From contig JAIDLO010000229.1 of NCBI GenBank assembly GCA_029050995.1, positions 1 to 5,937 on the forward strand: DNA of 5,937 nucleotides, in the 5' to 3' direction. Numbering within the stretch: position 1 is the first letter of the stretch; each line of letters begins with the position of its first letter. The notes below the pieces were generated by a model. That model made no database searches. It was not told where the DNA came from and saw nothing but the letters and a program-made list of their open reading frames with translations. Below are positions 1 to 5,705 of the stretch, piece by piece. This DNA is from Eubacterium sp. Lineage in GTDB: Bacteria > Bacillota > Clostridia > Oscillospirales > Acutalibacteraceae. The position numbers and the translations under genes were made by a program.

Positions 1-153
1 GCTTTTATTTATGGTGGATTTTCTGTCAATTCTTCAATATTTGAGCTTTTTATGTGCTGTGATAATTATATTTATATTCTTGCAGTCGGTCTGTTTTTAT
101 GCTCTGTATCCTATTATTTTTCAAGGCTTGCAAAAGAAAGGCTCAAATGGTAA
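1..153 (+). CDS. C-terminal end of an unrecognised membrane protein (partial)
   Basis: Frame 1 is open from the left edge to a TAA at 151-153 and gives the last 50 residues of a protein whose start lies outside the window. The fragment is rich in Phe, Tyr, Leu, Ile and Cys. Residues about 24-42 (reading YIYILAVGLFLCSVSYYFS) look like a membrane-spanning helix, followed by a basic tail ending in RLAKERLKW, as expected for a C-terminus on the cytoplasmic side. Many ABC-2 type permeases end this way, but so do other membrane proteins, so I do not assign a family. The gene stops 18 bp before the AlkD-like gene on the same strand with no terminator between them, so the two could be cotranscribed. 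Frame 2 is also open here, but its translation does not look more protein-like and it runs into the next gene's start. Confidence 0.5.
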   Translation, partial: AFIYGGFSVNSSIFELFMCCDNYIYILAVGLFLCSVSYYFSRLAKERLKW

Positions 154-171
154 ACTATATACGGTGATACT

Positions 172-837
172 ATGAATGTAAGAGAAGAATTATTTAAAAA
201 CCAGGATATAAAATATAAGGAATTCCACAGTAAATTGGTTCCGACGATTGATTGTGATAAAATAATCGGTGTAAGAATCCCACAATTAAGAAAAATCGGT
301 AAGGCTTTAACTGATGATGATTTTGAGTGGGATTATTACGAGGAGGTTATGCTGCACGGATTTTATATCGGCTATGCAAAGCTGTCCTATGATGAAAGAT
401 TATCTCTCCTTGATGCATTTGTTCCGAAAATAGATAACTGGGCAGTATGCGATTGTGTTTGCTCAAGTTTAAAATTTGTAAACAAAAATAAAGCTGAATT
501 CCTTGAATATTTAAAGAAATATATGAATTCTGAAAATGAATATGAAATCCGCTTTGCTCTTGTTATGTTAATGGATTATTATATTGATGATGAATATTCT
601 GATTTTGCAGTAGATTATTTTAAGAATATCAATAGCAATTATTACTATGTTAATATGGCTGCTGCATGGGCATTATCCGTTGCTTTTGTTAAATATCGGG
701 AAAAAGTATTGCCTCTTATAGAAAACAATGTTTTAACAAAAGACATTCATAATATGACGATTTCAAAAATTCGTGATAGCTTCCGAGTAGATAAGGAAAC
801 AAAAGCATATCTTAAAACGTTCAGACGAACTGAATAA
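172..837 (+). CDS. DNA alkylation repair protein, AlkD-like HEAT-repeat family
   Basis: The 221-residue protein matches the AlkD-type DNA glycosylase family, cytoplasmic all-helical HEAT-like repeat proteins that remove N3- and N7-alkylated purines without flipping the base. Near the N-terminus, residues 31-41 (IIGVRIPQLRK) are the typical family opening. The residues known to be functional in Bacillus cereus AlkD can be placed by alignment: Trp109/Asp113 correspond to W90/D94 in NWAVCD, Arg148 to R127 in YEIRFAL, Trp187 to W166 in AAAWALS, and probably Tyr27 to Y15. The spacing W-x3-D is kept. The near-terminal segment KIRDSFRV (199-206) is also typical. Length is close to the usual 220-240 residues. 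The start is the first ATG, preceded by a modest GGTGA at 163-167. Substrate range is inferred, because some homologues bind DNA without known glycosylase activity. The gene looks more AT-rich than its neighbours. Confidence 0.88.
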   Translation: MNVREELFKNQDIKYKEFHSKLVPTIDCDKIIGVRIPQLRKIGKALTDDDFEWDYYEEVMLHGFYIGYAKLSYDERLSLLDAFVPKIDNWAVCDCVCSSLKFVNKNKAEFLEYLKKYMNSENEYEIRFALVMLMDYYIDDEYSDFAVDYFKNINSNYYYVNMAAAWALSVAFVKYREKVLPLIENNVLTKDIHNMTISKIRDSFRVDKETKAYLKTFRRTE

Positions 838-846
838 TGTATTAAA

Positions 847-874
847 AAACCGCTTGAAATTTTTCAAGCGGTTT
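847..874. terminator. Terminator between convergent alkD-like gene and murC
   Basis: A perfect 13-bp inverted repeat has arms at 847-859 (AAACCGCTTGAAA) and 862-874, with only TT between them, so in RNA the inner A-U pairs would open to form the loop. Read on the minus strand, the stem is followed directly by a run of six T and then AAT, a classic intrinsic terminator for murC. Read on the plus strand it is followed by a weaker T-rich stretch (GGTTTAATCTTTG), so it probably also ends the AlkD-like transcript. It fills the 45-bp gap between the two stop codons. Confidence 0.88.
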
Positions 875-882
875 AATCTTTG

Positions 883-2256
883 TTATTTAAGCTTTTCTAC
901 AAGCATTCTGGAAACCTTGTAAACATCTCCGCAGCCAAGGGTAATAACCATATCGCCGTCCTCGCAGTTTTCCGCAAGAAAATCTGCAATATCTTCAAGC
1001 GTATCAATCTGAATGCAGTCAGGTATTTTATCGGATAAATCTGTCGCTTTAATGCCGATTGTGTTTACCTCACGGCTTCCCATAATTTCGGAAACAACGC
1101 ATTTGTCTGCAATCTGAAGCACTCTTGCAAAATCATCAAGGAGCTTAGCTGTTCTTGTAAATGTAAACGGCTGATGAACTGCCCAAACGCGTTTATAGCC
1201 CATTTTCATTGCTGCGTTAAGTGTTACCTCAATTTCAGCAGGGTGGTGGGCGTAATCATCAACGATTGTTACGCCTTTGTATGTTCCTTTTAATTCAAAT
1301 CTTCTGCCTGCACCTTTGAATGCATTAAGTCCTTTGCAGATGCTTTCAACATCAGCACCGCTGATATAAGCGGCAACAAAAGCGGCAAGTGAATTTAAAA
1401 TGTTATGACTGCCGGGAACGGAAAGCACAATATGTGCAACAAATTCGCCGTTATGGTAAACATCGTATTCGGATTTAAAGCCGCCCGGAACATCAATGTT
1501 CTTTGCAGTCCATTCACAGCAATCCTTTGTTCCGAAGGAAACAAGTTGTTTGCCCTCAATGCCCTTCAGCATATCAATGGTGTTTTCATCATCGCCATTA
1601 TAAATGATTGTTCTTGTTGTGCTATCACAGAATTTGCGGAAGGATTTTTTAATATTATCAAGATTGCCGAAGAAATCAAGATGATCCTCGTCAATGTTAA
1701 GCACGACAGCCATATCTGCGTTCATATGAAGAAATGTATTGTTGAATTCGCAGGATTCACAAACGAAATTCTGGCTGTTTCCGTATCTTCCGTATGCATC
1801 AATAACAGGGAGTTTACCGCCGATTACAGCGCTTGGATCAAGCCCTGCTTCAAGCAAAACCTGCGTAGTCATGGAAGATACAGTTGTTTTTCCGTGTGTT
1901 CCGCAAATACCGATGCAGTTTGAAAAAATACGGCTTATTGCGCCAAGAACTTCTGCTCTTTCAAAGGTTGGAAGATTTGCTTTTGCATATTCAAGCTCTT
2001 CGTTGCCCTTTAAAATTGCGTTTGTATAAATAACAAGCTCAATATCATCGGTAATGTTTTCCTTGACTTGACCGAGGTAAACCTTTGCGCCTTCTTTTTC
2101 AATTCTTCTGAATGTTTCGGTGTCATTATTATCAGAACCCGAAACATTATATCCAAGTGAAATCAGAATTTCGGCAACAGGGCACATGCCTGCACCGCCT
2201 ATGCCGATAAAATGTATTCTTTTAACTTCTTTAAGTAAAGTATCTATATCCTTCAA
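883..2256 (-). CDS. murC: UDP-N-acetylmuramate--L-alanine ligase MurC
   Basis: MurC joins L-alanine to UDP-N-acetylmuramic acid using ATP, the first amino-acid addition of peptidoglycan precursor synthesis in the cytoplasm. The 457-residue protein has the three Mur-ligase domains. The N-terminal UDP-binding domain carries GIGGAGMCPVAEI (18-30) and GSD (40-42). The central ATPase domain has the P-loop GTHGKTT (119-125), DEDHLDFFGN (189-198) and GSHNILNSLAA (282-292). The C-terminal domain has DDYAHHPAEI (333-342), SREVNTIGI (394-402) and the GCGDVYKV end (441-448). DYAHHP and the GIGGAGM opening separate MurC from MurD, MurE and MurF. The start is TTG at 2256-2254, fixed by a GGAGGA site six bases upstream. 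One deviation is HQPFTFTRT at 361-369, where most MurC proteins have QPH-x-x-(S/T)RT. The gene stands alone, converging on the AlkD-like gene and diverging from dpaA. Confidence 0.97.
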   Translation of the reverse strand: MKDIDTLLKEVKRIHFIGIGGAGMCPVAEILISLGYNVSGSDNNDTETFRRIEKEGAKVYLGQVKENITDDIELVIYTNAILKGNEELEYAKANLPTFERAEVLGAISRIFSNCIGICGTHGKTTVSSMTTQVLLEAGLDPSAVIGGKLPVIDAYGRYGNSQNFVCESCEFNNTFLHMNADMAVVLNIDEDHLDFFGNLDNIKKSFRKFCDSTTRTIIYNGDDENTIDMLKGIEGKQLVSFGTKDCCEWTAKNIDVPGGFKSEYDVYHNGEFVAHIVLSVPGSHNILNSLAAFVAAYISGADVESICKGLNAFKGAGRRFELKGTYKGVTIVDDYAHHPAEIEVTLNAAMKMGYKRVWAVHQPFTFTRTAKLLDDFARVLQIADKCVVSEIMGSREVNTIGIKATDLSDKIPDCIQIDTLEDIADFLAENCEDGDMVITLGCGDVYKVSRMLVEKLK

Positions 2257-2262
2257 GAGAAA

Positions 2263-2268
2263 TCCTCC
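2263..2268 (-). promoter_or_regulatory. murC ribosome binding site fixing a TTG start
   Basis: On the minus strand GGAGGA lies six bases before the TTG codon at 2256-2254. The first ATG or GTG codons downstream would cut into the N-terminal nucleotide-binding region and have no comparable site, so TTG is taken as the true start. Confidence 0.85.
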
Positions 2269-2283
2269 AAAATGTTTTTTAGT

Positions 2284-2314
2284 ATTATACTACAAATAAA
2301 TAAAAAAATAAACA
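2284..2314 (-). promoter_or_regulatory. Probable sigma-A promoter of murC
   Basis: On the minus strand a perfect TATAAT occupies 2289-2284, about 28 bases before the TTG start. That puts the RNA start near 2277 and leaves a short leader containing the GGAGGA site. No good TTGACA box is seen. The candidates are TTTATT at 2312-2307 (17-base spacer) and TGTTTA at 2314-2309 (19-base spacer). Upstream DNA is strongly A/T-rich, which could act like an UP element. The -10 is seen directly; the -35 is weak. Confidence 0.55.
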
Positions 2315-2327
2315 CTTTACTTGATTA

Positions 2328-2354
2328 ACATTGATTTTTTTTTAGCATAGAATG
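2328..2354 (+). promoter_or_regulatory. Sigma-K-like promoter of dpaAB
   Basis: An ACA at 2328-2330 stands 16 bases, counted after its AC, before CATAGAATG (2346-2354). This fits the Bacillus subtilis sigma-K pattern of AC, a 16-17 base spacer and CATAnnnTA, with one mismatch at the last base. B. subtilis spoVF is known to be transcribed by sigma-K in the mother cell, so both position and gene identity agree. No other convincing promoter precedes dpaA. Sigma-E shares the CATA element, but its usual ATA -35 motif is not seen here. Expected RNA start is about 2357-2360, just ahead of the GAGGTG ribosome site. Confidence 0.6.
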
Positions 2355-2375
2355 AATTGAAACTGAGGTGTTGTT

Positions 2376-3104
2376 ATGAAATTAAAACGATTTATCGTAC
2401 CGTTTACAGACGATAAAAGAATGATTTATGCGAAAGAATATCTTGAAAAGCATGGTTTTGAGAGTACAAATAGCAATGAATACGCAGATTTTGTGCTTCT
2501 GCCCGTGCCTGCAAAAGATGATATGTTTGCGGGCTTAGAAAATAAGCTTGTTTTTTATGGAATGGGCAATTATAAAAACGGTTATGATTATATGAAATAT
2601 GAAAGCTATGTTTTAAAAAATGCTTTCTTAACTGCAGAGGGTGCTGTTACGCTTATTGAAGAAACAGTTCCGTATTCTTTTTATGGTACAGATGTTTTGA
2701 TTATTGGCTATGGAAGAATAGGAAAGGCGCTTCATAATATTCTAAAAGGCTACGGCGCTGATATAACGGTTTGCTCAAGGAGCAAGGCTTCAAAGGATGA
2801 AGCAATCTTTAACGGTGCAAAGCATATTAATTTTGAAAAGCTTAAATCGGATAATAAGGCACAAATCATTTTCAACACTGTTCCTCATATGGTACTTACG
2901 AAAAACGAGCTTTCCGCTCTGAAGAAAGATGCTGTTATTCTGGATTTATCTTCATTTCCGGGCGGCGTTGACACGCTTGTTGCAGACAGCCTTGGGCTTA
3001 CGGTTTTAAACGGCAGAAGAATGCCGTCAAGATATACAGAAAAAACAGCCGGCTATTTGATAGGTGAGGCGGTTTCAGATATAATTGAGGAGGAATTAAC
3101 TTAA
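2376..3104 (+). CDS. dpaA: Dipicolinate synthase subunit A (SpoVFA/DpaA)
   Basis: With DpaB this subunit forms dipicolinate synthase, which oxidises the lysine-pathway intermediate to dipicolinic acid in the sporulation mother cell; the product is moved into the spore core as its calcium chelate. The Rossmann NAD(P)-binding loop is GYGRIG (111-116), followed by strand-end residues TVCSRS (131-136). NTVPHMVL (167-174) and LDLSSFPGGVD (189-199) align with B. subtilis NTIPSMIL and LDLASRPGGTD. EKTAG (222-226) matches PKTAG near the C-terminus. The protein has 242 residues against about 297 in B. subtilis. The shortfall lies mainly before the Rossmann loop, where the N-terminal domain keeps VLLPVPA (40-46) but is compact. 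ATG 2376 has GAGGTG five bases upstream, and no longer frame is available. The stop codon overlaps the dpaB start by one base, so the two are translationally coupled. Confidence 0.94.
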   Translation: MKLKRFIVPFTDDKRMIYAKEYLEKHGFESTNSNEYADFVLLPVPAKDDMFAGLENKLVFYGMGNYKNGYDYMKYESYVLKNAFLTAEGAVTLIEETVPYSFYGTDVLIIGYGRIGKALHNILKGYGADITVCSRSKASKDEAIFNGAKHINFEKLKSDNKAQIIFNTVPHMVLTKNELSALKKDAVILDLSSFPGGVDTLVADSLGLTVLNGRRMPSRYTEKTAGYLIGEAVSDIIEEELT

Positions 3105-3667
3105 TGAAAATAGGTTATGCATTAACAGGTTCTTTCTGCACATTTTCAAAAACGATTGATGCTTTAAAAGAGCTTGTTATGATGGGATATGATGTTTATC
3201 CGATTATGAGTGAAACATCATATAATACTGATACCCGCTTTGGCGATGCAAAAGATATTCAGGATGAAATTATTTCGATAACAGGGCACAGCATTATTCA
3301 TAAAATTGAACAGGCTGAACCAATCGGTCCGAAGAAAATGTTTGATATTCTTTGCATAGTTCCTTGTACGGGAAATACGCTTGCAAAGCTTGCAAACGGA
3401 ATTGCCGATACAGCAGTTACAATGGCAGCAAAAAGCCATCTCAGAAACAATCGTCCTGTAATTATCGGCGTATCAACAAATGATGCTCTTGGCGGAGCAG
3501 CCAAAAATATCGGAAGTCTTATGAATTATAAAAACTATTATTTCGTTCCTTTCGGAATGGATGATTGCATTCATAAAACGAAATCAATGGTATGCGATTT
3601 TACACTTGTTGCGGATACTGTTAAAAAAGTAGAGAACGGCGAAGAAATTTTGAAGAAAATATTTTAA
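3104..3667 (+). CDS. dpaB: Dipicolinate synthase subunit B (SpoVFB/DpaB)
   Basis: DpaB is the flavoprotein-fold partner of DpaA and is needed for dipicolinic acid synthesis. The 187-residue protein (about 200 in B. subtilis) opens with KIGYALTGSFCTF (2-14), the family's phosphate-binding-like loop. It continues with FGDAKDI (46-52), then the highly conserved central block IVPCTGNTLAKLANGIADTA (85-104), and RPVIIGVSTNDAL (117-129). The conserved tail motif reads VPFGMDDCIHK (148-158), whereas the usual form is VPFGQDDP, a modest change. There is no signal peptide or membrane segment, consistent with cytosolic action. Its ATG shares one base with the dpaA stop (TAATG), and GAGGAGG at 3087-3093 lies inside the end of dpaA. 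It is the last gene of the two-gene sporulation operon, but no terminator follows it. Confidence 0.96.
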   Translation: MKIGYALTGSFCTFSKTIDALKELVMMGYDVYPIMSETSYNTDTRFGDAKDIQDEIISITGHSIIHKIEQAEPIGPKKMFDILCIVPCTGNTLAKLANGIADTAVTMAAKSHLRNNRPVIIGVSTNDALGGAAKNIGSLMNYKNYYFVPFGMDDCIHKTKSMVCDFTLVADTVKKVENGEEILKKIF

Positions 3668-3674
3668 AATTTTG

Positions 3675-3702
3675 TTGACTTTTGCAGATAATTTGGTATA
3701 TT
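3675..3702 (+). promoter_or_regulatory. Sigma-A promoter of the pot operon
   Basis: TTGACT (3675-3680) and TATATT (3697-3702) are separated by 16 bases, each one mismatch from the vegetative consensus. The RNA start would be near 3709, giving a leader of about 49 bases before the potA TTG. The -35 begins just seven bases after the dpaB stop codon. The -10 lies inside the first arm of an inverted repeat described separately. Confidence 0.7.
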
Positions 3703-3732
3703 AAAATTATTAATATACAGATATATTAAAAT
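3696..3732. repeat. Three alternating TATATTAA half-sites over the pot promoter
   Basis: TATATTAA occurs at 3697-3704, its reverse complement TTAATATA at 3710-3717, and TATATTAA again at 3722-3729. The first pair forms a 9-bp inverted repeat including the flanking G/C (3696-3704 with 3710-3718, 5-base centre). The second pair forms an 8-bp inverted repeat around CAGA. The first and third copies extend to an 11-bp direct repeat, TATATTAAAAT (3697-3707 and 3722-3732), 25 bp apart. The cluster covers the -10 and the start of transcription, a usual position for a repressor site. Low sequence complexity means chance is possible. Confidence 0.55.
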
Positions 3733-3743
3733 CGGGTTACAAA

Positions 3744-3748
3744 GAGGA
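3744..3748 (+). promoter_or_regulatory. potA ribosome binding site fixing a TTG start
   Basis: GAGGA at 3744-3748 stands nine bases before the TTG at 3758-3760. PotA homologues begin only a few residues before the strand leading to the first conserved segment (ITVKYG, here residues 10-15). There is no ATG or GTG in frame early enough to serve instead, so TTG is preferred. Confidence 0.75.
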
Positions 3749-3757
3749 AGTGCATAA

Positions 3758-4891
3758 TTGGAAAAATTAATTGATCTTAAGGATATCACTGTAAAATATG
3801 GTGACAATGTTGTATTGGATAAACTTAATCTTTATATAAACGAAAAAGAGTTTATAACGCTGCTTGGCCCGTCCGGTTGCGGCAAAACAACAACTCTTCG
3901 CTGTGTTGCGGGTTTTATTGAACCGAACAGCGGGGAAGTTATTTTTGAGGGCAAAGTAATTAATGATGTTCCGCCTCATAAAAGGAGAGTAAACACCATC
4001 TTTCAGCGTTATGCTCTTTTTTCTCATTTAAATGTATATGAAAATATTGCTTTCGGTCCTGAACTCAAGAAAATGCCGAAAGATGAAATAAGAAAAACAG
4101 TTGCCGAAATGCTTGAACTTGTTAATCTGAAAGGGTTCGAGAAAAGAAGCATAGACAGCCTTTCGGGCGGTCAGCAGCAGCGTGTTGCCATTGCAAGAGC
4201 ACTTGCAAATAAGCCGCATGTTCTGCTTCTTGATGAACCGCTCGGTGCTCTTGATTTAAAGCTTCGCAAGGATATGCAGAAAGAGCTTAAAGCCATTCAG
4301 AAAAGGCTTGGTATAACCTTTATTTATGTTACGCATGATCAGGAAGAAGCGCTTTCAATGAGCGACAGAGTTGTTGTTATGGACAAGGGTAAGATTCAGC
4401 AGATCGGCACACCTGAGGATATATATAATGAGCCTGTTAATGCCTTTGTAGCAGACTTTATCGGCGAATCAAATATCGTTGATGCGATTATGATTAAAGA
4501 TTATCTTGTAAGCTTTCAGGGTGCTACCTTTAAGTGTATGGATAAAGGCTTTGCGCCGAATGAGCAAACAGAAGCAGTTGTAAGGCCCGAAGATATTGAA
4601 ATCTGCAAGCCCGGTACAAAGAATACTTTAACCGGTGTTATTACGGATGTTGTATTCAAAGGCACATTCTTTGAAACCTTTGTTGATGTAAACGGCTTTA
4701 TCTGGCTTATTCAGACTACGGATTATCACGAAATCGGCGAAACGATCGGTATGTATATTGAAGAAGATGCAATTCATGTTATGAAGCGCAGTGAATACAG
4801 CGGAGAATTCGGAGATTATTCTTCATTCTCTGATGAATTTGATCATATCAATGATGCTGATTACGATTGGGAGGCTGAAAATGAGCAGTAA
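3758..4891 (+). CDS. potA: Spermidine/putrescine ABC transporter ATP-binding protein PotA
   Basis: PotA is the cytoplasmic ATPase that drives polyamine import through PotB and PotC. The 377-residue protein contains all ABC motifs: Walker A GPSGCGKTT (37-45), the Q-loop at Q83 in FQRYALF, signature LSGGQQQRVAIARAL (135-149), Walker B VLLLDEP (155-161), D-loop GALD (163-166) and switch His193 in VTHDQEEAL. FQRYALFSHLNVYENIAFG (82-100) is characteristic of the PotA group rather than sugar or sulfate importers. A C-terminal TOBE-type regulatory domain follows at about 270-343, with VVRPEDIEI (274-282). Residues 345-377 form an unusual tail with 12 acidic and 7 aromatic residues and no Lys or Arg. 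The start is TTG. The last 11 bases overlap potB. Close relatives carry other solutes, but the adjoining PotB/PotC type supports polyamines. Confidence 0.94.
   Translation: MEKLIDLKDITVKYGDNVVLDKLNLYINEKEFITLLGPSGCGKTTTLRCVAGFIEPNSGEVIFEGKVINDVPPHKRRVNTIFQRYALFSHLNVYENIAFGPELKKMPKDEIRKTVAEMLELVNLKGFEKRSIDSLSGGQQQRVAIARALANKPHVLLLDEPLGALDLKLRKDMQKELKAIQKRLGITFIYVTHDQEEALSMSDRVVVMDKGKIQQIGTPEDIYNEPVNAFVADFIGESNIVDAIMIKDYLVSFQGATFKCMDKGFAPNEQTEAVVRPEDIEICKPGTKNTLTGVITDVVFKGTFFETFVDVNGFIWLIQTTDYHEIGETIGMYIEEDAIHVMKRSEYSGEFGDYSSFSDEFDHINDADYDWEAENEQ
4869..4874 (+). promoter_or_regulatory. potB ribosome binding site inside the end of potA
   Basis: GGGAGG at 4869-4874 lies six bases before ATG 4881. 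It selects that codon over an in-frame ATG at 4791, which would add 30 residues translated out of frame from the potA tail. Confidence 0.85.
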
Positions 4892-5705
4892 GTTTTCCCG
4901 AATGTTATTGGACAAGCCGTATTTAATCTGGTCTGTATTGTTCATTATTGCACCGCTTGTTATGGTTTTGTATTATGCTTTAACCGATACTTCGGGCGCA
5001 TTTTCGCTTAAATATATCGAGGCTATTCCGGATTACACGCCAACAATTCTTTTATCCATTATTTATGGCGTACTTGCAACGGTTGTATGCCTTGTTATCG
5101 GATATCCGCTTGCATATTTCATTTCTAAGGCAAAGCTGAGTTCACAAAGCACAATGATTCTTCTTGTTATGCTTCCTATGTGGATGAATTTCCTTATCAG
5201 AACATACTCTCTTATGACAATTCTCGGCGATTCCGGAATCATCAATACAATTCTGAATTTCCTTGGACTTAACAGCGTTAAAATGATAAACACAAGCGGA
5301 GCTGTTCTTTTGGGAATGGTTTATAATTTTCTGCCGTTTATGGTTTTACCTATTTATTCGGTTATCAGTAAAATGGATAAATCACTGATTGAAGCTGCGC
5401 AGGATTTAGGCTCAAACAGATTTCAGATTTTAAAGAAAGTAATTATGCCATTGTCACTTCCCGGCATTATCAGCGGGATCACAATGGTGTTTGTTCCGTG
5501 TGTTTCAACATTCTATATTACGCAAAAGCTCGGCGGCGGTCAGATTGTTCTGATTGGCGATGTAATTGAAACACAGTTCCAGAATGCAAATAATTATAAT
5601 CTTGGTGCAAGCCTTTCCTTTGTGCTTATGATTTTAATTTTAATCTGCCTTGGTGTTATGAATTACTTTGGTGCTGATGATAATGAGGGAGGGGTTATTA
5701 TATGA
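4881..5705 (+). CDS. potB: Spermidine/putrescine ABC transporter permease PotB
   Basis: PotB is one of the two membrane subunits forming the polyamine channel. From ATG 4881 the protein has 274 residues, normal for PotB. About six hydrophobic segments are visible, roughly at 17-33, 56-81, 92-112, 139-161, 195-214 and 244-262. WMNFLIRTYS (101-110) is a characteristic PotB sequence. The cytoplasmic EAA loop that docks onto PotA reads EAAQDLGSN at 171-179 and continues to VIMPLSLPGI (187-196), with the conserved Gly at 177. The start is supported by GGGAGG six bases upstream. It places MSSKFSRMLLDKPYLIW at the N-terminus, ahead of the first membrane helix as in homologues. It overlaps potA by 11 bases and potC by four (ATGA), which indicates tight translational coupling. 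The family is clear; polyamine specificity follows from the motif match and operon order. Confidence 0.94.
   Translation: MSSKFSRMLLDKPYLIWSVLFIIAPLVMVLYYALTDTSGAFSLKYIEAIPDYTPTILLSIIYGVLATVVCLVIGYPLAYFISKAKLSSQSTMILLVMLPMWMNFLIRTYSLMTILGDSGIINTILNFLGLNSVKMINTSGAVLLGMVYNFLPFMVLPIYSVISKMDKSLIEAAQDLGSNRFQILKKVIMPLSLPGIISGITMVFVPCVSTFYITQKLGGGQIVLIGDVIETQFQNANNYNLGASLSFVLMILILICLGVMNYFGADDNEGGVII

Noticed and set aside
156..161. TATATA as a -10 box for the AlkD-like gene
   Set aside because: It lies only 10 bases before the ATG, leaving almost no leader, and there is no matching -35 element. It would also sit between the RNA start and the ribosome site.
1405..1923. A 172-codon open frame on the plus strand inside murC, and a second one at 1739-2029
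   Set aside because: Both are antisense to a well-supported MurC, have no ribosome binding site, and their translations resemble no protein domain. They reflect codon use of the real gene.
3218..3504. Minus-strand open frames opposite dpaB
   Set aside because: Both lie wholly inside DpaB coding sequence, which is highly conserved. The Cys/Asn-rich or Ala/Phe-rich translations are composition artefacts.
3709..3757. A riboswitch or structured leader ahead of potA
   Set aside because: The leader is only about 49 bases, contains no GC-rich stem and shows no known aptamer pattern. Only a weak A-U hairpin can be drawn.
3767..4219. Minus-strand open frames opposite potA
   Set aside because: They fall opposite the ABC motifs of PotA, lack ribosome sites and show no recognisable features. 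The same applies to the short frame at 5063-5293 opposite potB.
4791..4880. A 30-residue N-terminal extension of PotB
   Set aside because: The in-frame upstream ATG has no ribosome site, and the extension overlaps the potA tail in another frame. ATG 4881 has GGGAGG at ideal spacing and gives the normal PotB N-terminus.
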